Shown piece after piece: positions 50,914 to 61,945 of a stretch of DNA of 64,000 nucleotides. Every line of letters begins with the position of its first letter. Positions within the stretch are counted from its first letter, which is position 1. Under the pieces are notes generated by a model. The model was not told the DNA's origin, searched no databases, and was given only the letters and a program-made list of their open reading frames with translations. The position numbers and the translations under genes are program-made. The DNA is from Ceratorhiza oryzae-sativae (taxonomy: Eukaryota > Basidiomycota > Agaricomycetes > Cantharellales > Ceratobasidiaceae): the NCBI GenBank assembly GCA_030998015.1, contig JARWMV010000049.1, forward strand, positions 1-64,000, in the 5' to 3' direction.

Positions 50914-53277
50914 AGATGTGTCAGTCATAGTATACCTTGACGACATACTTATATTTTCCAAAAACCCTGTGGATCACACGAAGCATGTTCAGGAGGTGTT
51001 ATCCCAACTTAGGAAACACCAGCTATACTGCAACCTGGAAAAATGTGTCTTCAATGCCTCTGAAGTAGAATACCTAGGTGTAATTGCCAATGGCAAAGGA
51101 GTCAAAACAGACCCAAAAAAGGTCACAGAAGCAGTTAATTGGGAAACACCGTGTACCGTAAAGGAAGTGCAGGAAGCACTAGGGTTTTTCAACTACTATT
51201 GCTGCTTCATAGAGGACTTTGCAGGACAAGCTTGGCCTATGTACCAGCTCTTGTGTAAAAACATCCATTGGCGATGGGGTAAGAATGAGGAAGCATCTTT
51301 CCAAATTCTGAAAAAAGCACTAGTCAAATCTCCTGTCTTAATCCAACCAGACGTCACAAAGGAATTTATACTGGAATGTGATGCATCCAACTTTGCCACT
51401 GGAGCTATCCTTAACCAGTATGGCAGAGATGGTAAATTGCACCCGGTAGCCTTCTATTCCAAAACTCTATCACCAGCCAAACGAAACTATGATATACATG
51501 ATAAAGAATTACTGGCTATGATACGAGCATTCAAAGAATGGCGTCACTTGCTCGAAGGATCTGAAATCCCTGTCTTGGTACTCTCAGACCACAAAAATCT
51601 AGAGTTTTTCCAGACAAAAAGGGACTTAAACCGGAGACAAGCAAGGTGGATGGGCTTCCTGGCTGACTACAATTACAGAATCAAATACAGAAAAGGGGCA
51701 CAAAATGGAAAAGCTGATATACTATCTTGACAAGAATCACTTTGGAGAGAGGCAGCTAAAGAGGGGGGTAAAACCCTGCCACTTATCAGCCCCAAGCTTT
51801 TCATTTTGGCAATTCTCACCGACCATTCCCTCAATGATTTAATCAGGGATGCGTTACCAGATGATAAGACCATATCAAAGATTCTAAAGTCCCTTGAGGA
51901 AAACATTCCAGTTAAAGGCTGGCATCTAGAAGATGACTTGTTGTACTACCATGACTGCATATATGTACCAAACAAGTCAGAAATCAGATGAGTAGTCATA
52001 GAAAGCTGGCATGACAATCCTGCAGCAGGGCATCCAGGGCATTTCAGGACACTAGATCTCCTATCTCAAGATTACTATTGGTCTGGAATGAAAAAATCTG
52101 TTGTCAATTATATTCAGGCATGTGACTTGTGTATCTGGAACAAGCATTCAAACCAAGCCCCTCCTGGTCTCCTACAACCCATAGACTTACCAAATAAACC
52201 CTGGGAGGAAATCACCTATGACTTGATCACTGGATTACCAACATCAGAAGGTTACAATGCAATACTCACAGTGGTGGACCAATTATCAAAAATGGTACAC
52301 TTTATCCCCACACACTTGGGAGCCACTGCAGTAGACATTGCAAACCTATTCGTAAACTTTGTCTGGAAACTACACGGATTACCCCAAAAAACCATATCTG
52401 ACCAAGGCCCTAACTTCAATGCCAAATTCCTTTGCCAACTGTACAAACGCCTAAACATTGAACCACATTACTCTACAGCGTACAGACCACAGGTTGACAG
52501 GCAAAGCAAAAGACTTAACCAATTCATCGAAATATATCTTTGTCACTACATAAATCACAGACAGACGGATTGGGTAGCAGCATTGCCTATGGCAGAATTC
52601 ACATATAATAATGGGAAGCACTCAGGATCAAGCCACACGCTGTTCTTTGCCTGCTATGGTTACAACCCAGACTTCACTGTGGGTAATACCAAAGAAAGCC
52701 AGGTACCTGCCACTGATCAACATGCTGAACACCTCAAGGAAATCCAAGAAGAGGCCAAGGCTGCTCTAATGATTGCCAATCAAACATACTCTGAATATTA
52801 TAATCGAAAGCATTGTGAAGCACCAAAGATTGAAGTCGGATCAAAGGTCCCCCTAGATGGCTCAAATATCAAAACTATATGCCCTTCTAAGAAATTGGAT
52901 AACAGGCGTTTTGGACCATACAAGGTACTGGAACAAATTGGGAAACATACCTTCAAACTGGAATTACCCAAATCCATGAAGGTTCATCCAGTATTCCACA
53001 CTTCACTCCTATTCCCAAAACCAATAGATGACTATAACCAGCAACCCGTACCTGTTCCACCAGTGGTCACTCCTGATGGTGAAGAAGAATTTGAAGTTGA
53101 AGAAATCCTGGACTCTTGAAAGGTTGGAAGAAGATTGGAGTATTATGTCAAGTGGAAAGGCTATGGACCAGAAGAAAACCTATGGTTACCTAAAGCTGAA
53201 CTCAAGAATGCACCTGAACAAGTCAAAGAATTCCACCAACTCCATCCCAATGCACTCAGACCTTGATGGGGGGGAAG

Positions 53278-53723
53278 TGTCATGGCCTAGACCATGACAT
53301 GGATTTTATTATGATTTTCGTATATTTTATAAATCTCTCTTTTTCATATTTTTTGACAAGTCCTGTTTAATCGGATATATGCATAGAATTACTTACATGA
53401 TCACATGACCTTGTTGTTGTTTATGTTCTGTTTGTACCTTCTGGAATATTCCATTACATGGCACCATTCTTACATCGTACGTTAGTTGTCTTGCACCATA
53501 TGTGTATTTGATATAGCTCATCGTATGAATATATAAGGGAGAGTCTGAGAGCCTTAAGCCTCAGAACTCAACCTCCTGTTGTATCCCTTCTACTACCTGT
53601 GTGACTCTTAGTCCATAGTCCCTGCCCAGTCCTCTTAAGGACAAGTGCACATACTTCTACCTCCCTGCATCTCATCGCACCCTCACTGCACGTCCTACCT
53701 TAGATGTTGTCAGTAAAGCCTCT
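53278..53723 (+). repeat. 3' LTR of element C, truncated by D
   Basis: Matches the 5' LTR of C for 446 bp (TGTCATGGCC...GTAAAGCCTC) and is cut by the D element at 53724. A purine tract GGGGGGGAAG precedes it. The rest should lie beyond the window. Confidence 0.85.
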
Positions 53724-54298
53724 TGTTATGACCCGCCTAGCAGACATAACCTAACAACCGAATATTGTACAGATTTATGGCATTTTTCCCGAAGCGGAAC
53801 AAACCATAAACAAGGTCACGTGATCTCGGCGCTTACCTAATGATTAAGCGCCGGTGGTTACCCTGAACTCGCTCCAGCGTTTCTCTCCCATGTTACCTGG
53901 AGCGAGGAGCGAGTTGTCACGTGACCTCGGCGCTTATTCAGCGATGAAGCGCCGGGTGCTTAAGTCCAAAAGGTCACATGACCCTCGGACCTCGCGCGGC
54001 TCTATAAGATTCGGAGCCGCACAAACTTAAGACAAACAATTACCTAACCCATAGTACTATACATAACCTACACCTACTGCAGAGTGTGCTTAGATAATAC
54101 GTCCGCAGCCACTGCAGCCACAGGTATATAAGGAGGATAAAGCAAGACTGGACACCTCAGCTTGCTTTATCTTGTCAACCACCATAGACCATAGCAAACA
54201 CTGTAACTAGAACACTCAATATACACAGCATAGCACCAAACCGTCAACGCAGCCACTACTTAAGTGCTCCACAAGGGAGCCTCCAGAGGGTCACGACA
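53724..54298 (+). repeat. 5' LTR of element D
   Basis: 575 bp, TGTTATGACC...GGTCACGACA. The U3 has two TCACGTGA modules (53816-53823 and 53917-53924), each followed by a CTCGGCGCTTA word. TATATAAG at 54125-54132; AGCTTGCTTTAT at 54159-54170 is complementary to the PBS. Confidence 0.85.
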
Positions 54299-54300
54299 TT

Positions 54301-54312
54301 ATAAAGCAAGCT
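54301..54312 (+). other. Self-complementary primer binding site of D
   Basis: ATAAAGCAAGCT, two bases after the LTR, is the reverse complement of 54159-54170, which begins 34 bp after the TATA. Confidence 0.7.
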
Positions 54313-54419
54313 CTTAACTTAACTAGTGGCGAACATAAGTATACTGCACAGATACTAAGGGCTGAGTACACGAGAAAACCAGCTAACTCCTGTGATACAT
54401 AAGAGAACACAAAGAAACT

Positions 54420-56255
54420 ATGTCACAGAGACCACAAACTCGATCTCAAAGCAGAGTGGCAAATAGTAGGCCACAATCACCCAAACCCATTGCTTCCCCA
54501 GAGGCGGAAGGTAACCCAGATGAGACCCTCCAAGGAATGCCAGGGGGGTTGCCACAAAACCCACAACCAGTGGCTCAACCCAACCCCACTCGGGCCCCCA
54601 TCTTGGGAGGGGAAATAGGGGGAATACCACTCCACAGCCCTCAACCGCCAACTCACCTGATAAATCCAGACCCAGAAGATATCTCAAATCCAGAGAGGGA
54701 TGAGGTAGAAGATATGACCCGAACCATATACGAACAAGGCACGGCCTTGGCGGAAGAGGCAAGGACACAACCCCAGCCAGGTCCCGGAACCATAGCCACT
54801 GCCAACCCTATTCACACCATTGCCACAGCCATCAGGGCGGGGCTCAAGGAACTTAGAGACAATAATCATAGGGAACTAGAAAGGGCAATCACGGGTATAA
54901 GTCAGTGTCAAATATCACTAACCTGACAAGAAGGAAATGTGGACTGGATGGTAAGATCTATGGAAACATCCAACAAAAATGTCCTCTATGTGGCAAAGAA
55001 CCAGGACGACCTAAAAGCAGAAATGGGGAACCTGATAAAAGAATTAAAGGACATCTCCATGGAAATAAACCGGGTACTGGGAATGCAAGAGCGAAAGCTC
55101 GAAAGCTTAGAGAAGAAAACCAAAAACACAGGGGAGATCCTAGTCGCACTAGAACAACGGGTAACCGATCTAGGAAATGAGCTCCGGAAAACAACTGAAG
55201 CAGGAAGGCCAAGGGAAAGGACAGAAGAAACCAGGGGAAGAACTAGGGTGGTCATAGGAAGCCCCTCACGATCCCCCTCAGCCTCCCCAGTATGAACACC
55301 TTTTCTGGGAAGAACCTTCCAGGCTGAGTCCACAATAAGACCCCGAACTGAACCTCCATCCCAAGCAAACCAACCTACCCTTGCTGCAAACCACACTCCT
55401 AAGGAGGCAAGACTAGGGAGACCCAACAAATTTAATGGGAAAAAGGGGAAGGAAGCAGAGAACTTCATAATCAGCATGGAACTTTTCTTTGCTGACTATG
55501 ATGAATCAGCCTTTGATGACCGAAAAAAGATATCTGCTGTGCTAATGAACATGGAGGATGGGGAAGCAGCAAACTGGGCACAACCTTACCGCCGGAAACT
55601 ACTAGCAGGTGAACACACAGGTATTCTTGCATCCTGGAAGGATTTCAGGAAGGGATTCCTGGATGCTTTTAATGACCCAGTCATAAAGGAAAAGACCATC
55701 CGGAAACTAAGGAAATTAACACAGACCAAGAGCGCATTGGATTATGCTACCCAATTCCGGATCCTGATCCAAGAGGTAGACTGGAACCAGGAAGCACTCA
55801 AGGACCAATTCAGGGAAGGGTTAAAACCCGAAGTACGACAAGAGATCTTAAGGATTGAAGTACTGGCAAATGAGGCTGAAGGTCCATCATATACCTTAGA
55901 TCAATTAATTGACTTTGCCTGCAAAATGGATGATATGCAGTTTGCAAACCAGAAAATGAATACAAGGACCAGCAACTCATCAAGTTCAACCTGGGCACCA
56001 GCAAAATACAAACAAGGGGGAAACAAGCCTTTAGGGACCAGCGGCAAACAGGGGAATACCCAAACCAACAACATGGTAAGGATACCAAACAGTGAAAAGG
56101 ACAGGCGAAGGAAAGAAGGACTCTGTATCAAATGCGGTAAATCAGGGCATGTCCTGAAGGAGTGCCAAGGCCAGTGGACCTACGACAAAGCTAAGATACA
56201 AGGGAAGGCCAGCAGACAAGTTGAGGAAGAAAGCAGCTCCAAGTCGGAAAACTAA
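54420..56255 (+). pseudogene. gag: Element D gag with two in-frame TGA codons
   Basis: One continuous frame of 611 codons apart from TGA at 54924-54926 and 55293-55295. N-terminus MSQRPQTRSQSRVANSRPQS; a coiled coil (LKAEMGNLIKELKDISMEIN, LESLEKKTKNTGEILVALEQ); the capsid region (KEAENFIISMELFFADYDES, FRKGFLDAFNDPVIKEKTIR, YATQFRILIQEVDWNQEALK); zinc knuckle CIKCGKSGHVLKEC near residue 569. Larger and distant from B/C/E gag, so a separate lineage. Both stops are one C-to-T step from CGA. Confidence 0.85.
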
Positions 56256-56360
56256 TTGGTCCTACCACTTCCATGTTGGAGGACCCCAATATAACCCCTA
56301 CCGCAGATGTATGTTACCTCAAGAAGTCTAGTAATCAATCAATAATATACACTACGGTAG

Positions 56361-56736
56361 TGTCGACGACGACAAGTCAGGCGACAAGGAAAAGAGTAAG
56401 AAAAGAAAAGAACTTGTATTCGACGAGAGGTCAAGTTCTTGAGGAGTCCTCTGCGAACTTGACCCGGTTTATATACATAGTACAAGCCACATCATAACAA
56501 ACAAGTCCGTACAGTGAGTCACGACAGATAAGAGATAGAAGCAGTGGAAGCGACTGCGGAACTGCGGAATTTCACATCAGAGTTGAAATACATCTCGGTT
56601 ACCGGTCTGGAACATTCCCTGAGTCACATGATACAGATATACCATAAAAGGCAAGTATGTTTTGAAGATGGTCTCATAAAATGTAGAAAATCAAGAAAAT
56701 ATTGTAGAGTGGATGTATGCGTGTCAGTTCGTGACA
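56361..56736 (-). repeat. 3' LTR of element E
   Basis: 376 bp. The pol stop codon lies 13 nt inside it. Preceded (in sense) by the polypurine tract AAGGGGGGAAG. Confidence 0.92.
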
Positions 56737-59700
56737 CTTCCCCCCTTCAAGGCACGTGGGTCCTGGGGTGCCTTTGGGTGCGACTTGACATAGTCAGCGA
56801 TGAGTTCTGGTGCATTCACCAGGTCGTCATAGGTTAACCATTGTCGCTCGTCATAGCTGAGCCACTTGACATAGTATTCGAAGACATTAGATCTTTTGTT
56901 GTATCGCGACTTTATGATCTGTTCCACTTCGAACTCTTCTTCCCCTTCAGGAGTTACCACAGGTGGTGGTGGGGGAACCTGACGGCCATAGGGGTCGTCT
57001 TTATATTTGGTTAGGAGTGAGACATGGAATACTGGGTGTATTTTCATGGTTATCGGTAGGTCCAATTTGTAGGCATGTGTGCCATGTTGTGCTACCACCC
57101 TGAATGGTCCAACTCTTTTGTGGGCCAGTTTCCTGGAGGCCTGCTGTGTCCGTATGTTTTTGGTATCAAGCCAGACTTTGTCTCCAAGCTTGATAATTTC
57201 AGGAGCCCGATGCTTCTGGTCATAGTATTCCTTGATCCTCTGGTTTGCTATTTCCAGAGCTGCCCTAAGTTCGTCGTGGCCCTTTTGGAGCCATTCTGCA
57301 TGATTGTTGGCTAGGGGGAATTCTTGTCCCTCCTTGTCCCCGACTGCCAGCCTTGGGTGGAAACCATAGTTTGCAAAAAATGGTGATTTGCCAGTTGAGG
57401 CATTGACACCATTGTGGTAGGCAAATTCGGCCAGGGGTAGGAGTATGACCCAGTCATCCTGCCGATCTGATACGTAGTGTCTCAGGTACCCTTCTACTAC
57501 TTGGTTAGCCCTTTCTGACTGGCCATCCGTTTGTGGGTGATATGCTGTAGAGTAGGAGGGTTTTATGTCTAGCCGTTTATACAGGTGCCTTAGGAACTTG
57601 GATGCAAAGTTGGGGCCGCGGTCTGAGATTGTTTTCCGTGGTAGCCCGTGAAGTTTCCATACGTATGTTAGGAACAAGTTGGCGCAATCCATAGCACTGG
57701 CTTCTGATTGGCATGGAATAAAGTGGACCATTTTTGTCAGGCGGTCAACAACTGTAAATATGGCGTCAAACCCCTCTGACAGGGGTAGCCCGGTGATCAG
57801 ATCATAAGTAATTTCCTCCCAAGGTTTTTCTGGTGCTGGTATTGGGTTTAGGAGTCCTGGGGGAACTTGGTTGCTGTGCTTGTTCCTGATGCATGACTCG
57901 CAGTGTGTGACATATTCGTTGACTGATTTTTTCATCGATAACCATGTGTATTTGCGATTTAACAACTCATATGTTCTGAACTGTCCTGGGTGTCCTGCTG
58001 CTGGGCTATCGTGACGGCTTTCAATGACCAGTTTGCGAAGTTCTTTGTTATTTGGGATGTAGATTCTGCCCTTGTGTCGTAAGAGTCCTTCCTCCCATTC
58101 CCAATCTTTGACCTTTTCGTTGTTATCTAGGGCTTTTAGCACTTTTGACAGGTGCTCATCCCCTGGGATAGCGTCCCTAATGAGTTGTTCCAGGTCATGG
58201 TCTGGTGTGATTGCTTGTAGCCACAGAGATTTTAATTCCAAAAATTGGTTTTGTGCAAGCAGAGCTTGGCTCTCACCCCCCTCTTTAGGGATGTGCCTTG
58301 ACAGCCTAGAGAGTATGTCTGCCCGACCATTCTTTGCCCCCTCGATGTATAGAATCTTGAACTCAAACCTGGACAGGAACTCATGCCATCGTGTGACTCG
58401 GCCATTCAGTGGCCGGTTTGTCTTCCAATATTCCAAATTCTTGTGGTCACAAACGATGTTTACCGGGTGTTCAGCCCCTTCTAGTAGGTGACGCCAGTGT
58501 TTGAGGGCTTTTATAATTGCCAGCATTTCTTTGTTGTAGATATCGTAGTTTCTTTCTGCTGGGACCATTGCTTTGGAATAGTAGGAGATTGGGTGGAGCA
58601 TTCCGTCTTCTCCATATTGCAATAAAACAGCGCCTGTGGCATAGCCTGAGGCGTCTGTTTCTAAGATAAATGGTTTGCTGGGTTCTGGCTGAATTAGGAG
58701 GGGTGCTTCTTTCAATTTCTGCTTTAGCAAGTTCCACGCCTGATCCCTTTCTTCTGTCCATTCCCACTTGGTGTCCTTTTTGACGAGTTCGTAGAGGCAT
58801 TTTGTGATTTTTGAGAAGTCTTTTATGAAGTGCCTTAACCAGTTTGCAAACCCCAACCCTTCCAGGACTTCGGTTGGGTTTGTAGGGGTTGGCCATTCAA
58901 CAGCCTTTTCAACCTTGGCCGGGTCTACTTTAATCCCTTGGGGAGTTACTACTATTCCCAGGTAGTCTACTTCGGTGACGTCAAAAACGCATTTCTCTAG
59001 GGCGCAGTATAGACCAGCCTTTTGAAGCCGGCACAGGACTTCTCTGACATGTTCATTGTGTTCTTCCTGGTTCTTTGAAAATACTAATATGTCGTCCATG
59101 TAAATTACAACGTAAATGCCTTCAATGTCCTGGAATTCTTCACGGATCATGGCCATGAAGGTTCCTGGTGCATTCTTTTGACCAAATTGCATGACTAGGG
59201 GCTCATACAGCCCGTATTTGGTCTTGAAAGCGGCCTTCCATTCGTCTCCTTCTCGAATTCGTATGAGGTTAAAACCCCACTTTAGGTCAAACTTGGTGAA
59301 TATCTTTGCCCCCCGCAAAGTTTCCACAATATCATTGATGCGTGGGAGTGGGTACACATTGGAGACAGTCATTTCGTTTAGCCGCCGGTAGTCAATGCAC
59401 ATGCGCAGCTTTCCATTCTTCTTTTTGACAAATATGACTGGAGATGCCATTGGTGACCTTGAGGGTCTGATATGCCCTGCTTTCAGTTGGCGATCCAAGG
59501 TTTTGCGCAATTCTGCATCTTCCTTGACACCCACACTATATATGGGACCATGCCTTGGCTTGGCATCTGGTTTTAAATCTATTTCCATATCCCACTTCCT
59601 ATGGGGTGGTAGTGGTTGGACATCGTCTTCTTCAGCGAATATTTTCTGGAATTCCTTGTATTTTATTGGGAGGGAGTCTAGGGAGTCCAGCTGAAGCTCC

Positions 59701-60254
59701 TTAGGTTCGTTTGCACGCACGTGCAAAGGTTTTGTGATGCAATGCTTCAGGCATACTGGCAAGTCAAACTTCATATCTTTCCCATCCCAATCAATGTTGG
59801 GGTTATGGAATTTGAGCCATGACATGCCCAGGACTAAATCATTTTTGCCGACGTTCACAACATAGGCGCTGAGGATTTCTCGGTGCTCTTGAATGCACAG
59901 CTCAAAGGTGCAGTAGTGGGTCACAGACCCAGAGTCTATCTCCCTTCCATCGATTACCCTCAGTTTCTTGGGTGCTTTTAGGGCAATGGTAGGAATACGG
60001 TATTGTTTAACTAAATCTTCATGTATAAATACTGACGTGGCCCCTGAGTCGATCATGGCCCATCCGTTGAATTTTTTCATGTTATATGCAGACTTGTGTT
60101 CGGGGGTTATACGCAGAGGGAATGCATGAAAGAAGAACTGTAGTTGTGATTGGTTTCCTAATGACATACATTCCATTTCCATATTTTTATTTTCATCATG
60201 CGCATTTTGTAACATAGCGCCCAAGACCGCCCCCCTGGCACGGTTTGAGCTCAT
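56724..60254 (-). CDS. pol: Element E pol polyprotein (PR-RT-RH-IN-chromodomain)
   Basis: 1176 codons with no stop. The ATG overlaps the gag stop (ATGA). PR: WAMIDSGATSVFIH (about residue 70). RT: CIDYRRLNEMTVSNVYPLP and YMDDILVFSKNQ (about 385). RNase H: ETDASGYATGAVLLQYGED (about 530). Integrase zinc finger: SRHDSPAAGHPG...HCESC (about 745-785); core YDLITGLPLSEGFDA, ISDRGPNFASK, TDGQSERANQ (about 815-915). Chromodomain: EQIIKSRYNKRSN, YYVKWLSYDERQWLTYDD (about 1095-1150), which in chromoviruses guides integration to marked chromatin. The polyprotein is expected to be cleaved by its own aspartic protease. It is the reference for judging the breaks in B, F and H. Confidence 0.95.
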   Translation of the reverse strand: MSSNRARGAVLGAMLQNAHDENKNMEMECMSLGNQSQLQFFFHAFPLRITPEHKSAYNMKKFNGWAMIDSGATSVFIHEDLVKQYRIPTIALKAPKKLRVIDGREIDSGSVTHYCTFELCIQEHREILSAYVVNVGKNDLVLGMSWLKFHNPNIDWDGKDMKFDLPVCLKHCITKPLHVRANEPKELQLDSLDSLPIKYKEFQKIFAEEDDVQPLPPHRKWDMEIDLKPDAKPRHGPIYSVGVKEDAELRKTLDRQLKAGHIRPSRSPMASPVIFVKKKNGKLRMCIDYRRLNEMTVSNVYPLPRINDIVETLRGAKIFTKFDLKWGFNLIRIREGDEWKAAFKTKYGLYEPLVMQFGQKNAPGTFMAMIREEFQDIEGIYVVIYMDDILVFSKNQEEHNEHVREVLCRLQKAGLYCALEKCVFDVTEVDYLGIVVTPQGIKVDPAKVEKAVEWPTPTNPTEVLEGLGFANWLRHFIKDFSKITKCLYELVKKDTKWEWTEERDQAWNLLKQKLKEAPLLIQPEPSKPFILETDASGYATGAVLLQYGEDGMLHPISYYSKAMVPAERNYDIYNKEMLAIIKALKHWRHLLEGAEHPVNIVCDHKNLEYWKTNRPLNGRVTRWHEFLSRFEFKILYIEGAKNGRADILSRLSRHIPKEGGESQALLAQNQFLELKSLWLQAITPDHDLEQLIRDAIPGDEHLSKVLKALDNNEKVKDWEWEEGLLRHKGRIYIPNNKELRKLVIESRHDSPAAGHPGQFRTYELLNRKYTWLSMKKSVNEYVTHCESCIRNKHSNQVPPGLLNPIPAPEKPWEEITYDLITGLPLSEGFDAIFTVVDRLTKMVHFIPCQSEASAMDCANLFLTYVWKLHGLPRKTISDRGPNFASKFLRHLYKRLDIKPSYSTAYHPQTDGQSERANQVVEGYLRHYVSDRQDDWVILLPLAEFAYHNGVNASTGKSPFFANYGFHPRLAVGDKEGQEFPLANNHAEWLQKGHDELRAALEIANQRIKEYYDQKHRAPEIIKLGDKVWLDTKNIRTQQASRKLAHKRVGPFRVVAQHGTHAYKLDLPITMKIHPVFHVSLLTKYKDDPYGRQVPPPPPVVTPEGEEEFEVEQIIKSRYNKRSNVFEYYVKWLSYDERQWLTYDDLVNAPELIADYVKSHPKAPQDPRALKGGSVTN

Positions 60255-61642
60255 TCTTTTACCGACTCATCGTCGGTTGTTTCTATATCCTCAACCACTG
60301 CCTCATATCCTGACATCTTGGCGGAGGGACATTTGGCGGCGATGTGGCCCCGCCCTCCACAGTTATAGCAGGTGTTCGTTCCCTTTCCTTTTCCTGCACT
60401 ATCCAGATCCATTGCGTCTGGATCCTTTGCCTTTGGGGCCGCCGGTGGATGGTTATCCTTCTTTATGTCCTTGAAGGATTCTTGTATGTTGGCATTACTG
60501 CCATCGTAACGGACGGTTGGGACTGTGAAGCCCTTCGCATTGGGACCGATGGCTACGATTTGACCTTTTACAGCCCTGCCATCTTTAATCTTGTATATGC
60601 GTTCCCCATTCTTGAATTTCTCCTTTTGGGGAGCGCTTTGGGGGTTGTTTGTGGGCCTGCTAGTCGAAGCATTGTTGCTGCTGGACTTATTACCCCCATG
60701 AGATGTCCTCTTGCTACCGAAAGAGATGAGGTGGCGGTCAATTTCCAGGGCCCGCTGTGTGAGCTGGGCGAATGTCTTTGTGCGGGGATCGTAGTTTTGG
60801 GCCACCATGCTATCTGTCACGTCTGACGACAGGCCATCATAGAACTGGTCACGCATGGCGGCATCGTTGTAGTTGAGGCCTGTGGAATATAAGTTGAACA
60901 GGGTGAGGTAATCCTGAACCGTCTTGGATTGTTTCAACTTTCGCCACTTGTCACAGTTATTTTCGGTGTGGTTCAGATCCCCATATCGGGTAGTAAATTC
61001 TTGCCAGAACAAATTGGCATCGTGAAGCCAGGGGATCGCAGTCCCAGGGTTGAGAATTTCGAATTCTTCATACAAGTTAACCCATTCAGCTGCTGACCCT
61101 TCGAGATAGGAGGTGATGAAGGCGACCACTTGGTCAGCCGAGTGTCCACTCATGTTTGTATTGATATATCGGGCACATGCAATTCTGAATGAGATGGCGT
61201 CCTCCCGTTTTGTGCCATCAAATTTTTGAGGGGCAGCCATCTTAACCTTTGCAGTTGATCCTCCAGAGGGAGCGGGAGCTGTTGGTTGTGGTTGGGTTGT
61301 ACTGGAGGAAGCTAATACTGGAGCCGCACCTGAGCCACTCATGGAGGTGTTGATTTGCGTTTCAATGCGCGTGATAGTGGTTTGGAGAATGGCTAACATT
61401 CCTACTAGGTTATTGACGTTGGTGGCTAATCCAGCCACATCTGTGTCTATCTTTGTCTGGTTTGTGGTAAGTTTTGCTTCGAGCAAGTCTGTATAGGTCT
61501 TATTATTGTGTTCGACGTCCCCAATATCGTTTTGGAGGTTATTGGTTCGTTCTCGCAGTTCGTCCATTGACCGAAGCATATAGATGACCTTGTCTTCATC
61601 AGACATATTGGCCCAAGCAGGGGCGGGAGGTTGTGACGCCAT
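60251..61642 (-). CDS. gag: Element E gag
   Basis: 463 codons from the first ATG of the sense transcript. Same architecture as B gag: N-terminal helical region (LRERTNNLQNDIGDVEHNNK), capsid region (FDGTKREDAISFRIACARYI, TVQDYLTLFNLYSTGLNYND), basic linker, zinc knuckle CYNCGGRGHIAAKC, acidic tail (IETTDDESVKE). It ends in ATGA with pol in the -1 frame, so pol may be made by stop-restart rather than frameshift (inference). Confidence 0.95.
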   Translation of the reverse strand: MASQPPAPAWANMSDEDKVIYMLRSMDELRERTNNLQNDIGDVEHNNKTYTDLLEAKLTTNQTKIDTDVAGLATNVNNLVGMLAILQTTITRIETQINTSMSGSGAAPVLASSSTTQPQPTAPAPSGGSTAKVKMAAPQKFDGTKREDAISFRIACARYINTNMSGHSADQVVAFITSYLEGSAAEWVNLYEEFEILNPGTAIPWLHDANLFWQEFTTRYGDLNHTENNCDKWRKLKQSKTVQDYLTLFNLYSTGLNYNDAAMRDQFYDGLSSDVTDSMVAQNYDPRTKTFAQLTQRALEIDRHLISFGSKRTSHGGNKSSSNNASTSRPTNNPQSAPQKEKFKNGERIYKIKDGRAVKGQIVAIGPNAKGFTVPTVRYDGSNANIQESFKDIKKDNHPPAAPKAKDPDAMDLDSAGKGKGTNTCYNCGGRGHIAAKCPSAKMSGYEAVVEDIETTDDESVKE

Positions 61643-61666
61643 TTCAGAGAAGGTTTGATGAAATTT

Positions 61667-61945
61667 TTAAAGGCGACGGAGACGGTACGGAAGTACAGGG
61701 AATTGGGGATTGTTTTGGTAATATAGGATTTCTTTCCCCCTCACAAGTCTATAAATTTTGAAGTTCCCGATTCCTGCGAACCTCAACCAAGTATCGTCCA
61801 AGTCCCAGCTTTTGGTGTCCTGGCAACGATATGGGCACTCCACCTTCTTTAGTTTAGTTTGGTCCGGAAGGAGGGCTTCCTTGGGAAGGGTTGATTTGGG
61901 CTGCCGGAAGGGGTGCTTCTTCCTGAATTGGCAAGCCCGTGCCAC
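61667..61945 (-). CDS. Leader ORF c of element E (no ATG)
   Basis: 92 codons without Met, opening with GTG. Matches ORF c of element B (VECPYRCQDTKSWDLDDTWL, FKIYRLVRGKEILYYQNN). It ends 24 bp before the gag ATG. Translation is unproven. Confidence 0.35.
   Translation of the reverse strand: MARACQFRKKHPFRQPKSTLPKEALLPDQTKLKKVECPYRCQDTKSWDLDDTWLRFAGIGNFKIYRLVRGKEILYYQNNPQFPVLPYRLRRL

Larger units (their letters stand above)
41740..53266 (+). pseudogene. pol: Element C pol, interrupted by B and stops
   Basis: The -1 frame relative to gag is open from 41722 and has no ATG at the junction. PR: WAMIDSGASSCFIH. RT: IRPSKSRYSSPVIFVPKKNG, then TGA 42676-42678, [20 protein letters not shown], and FRDLPD broken at 42922 by element B. 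It resumes at 50919 with SVIVYLDDILIFSKN. RNase H: ILECDASNFATGAILNQYG. TGA at 51728-51730 and 51989-51991. Integrase: ESWHDNPAAGHPGHFRT, CDLCIWNKHSNQ, YDLITGLPTSEG, ISDQGPNFNAKF; the catalytic Glu region reads VDRQSKRLNQ (usual SERxNQ changed to SKRLNQ, so Glu is lost). TGA 53117-53119 precedes a chromodomain (LEYYVKWKGYGPEENLWLP). Dead copy. Confidence 0.88.
39545..53723 (+). mobile_element. Element C: Ty3/gypsy chromovirus, split by B
   Basis: Layout: 5' LTR 39545-40062; PBS 40065-40076; gag 40430-41743; pol 41740-42922 and, after element B, 50919-53266; 3' LTR 53278-53723, itself cut by element D. Inserted in element F at 39545. It is not autonomous now: several TGA stops break pol. Confidence 0.88.

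Noticed and set aside
58072..59694. Plus-strand ORFs of 99-139 codons inside element E
   Set aside because: Antisense to the intact E pol; shadows of its codon structure.
60344..60826. 160-codon plus-strand ORF, also open antisense to B gag (45865-46242)
   Set aside because: Lies fully antisense to gag. Its presence in both copies follows from gag similarity; no independent evidence.
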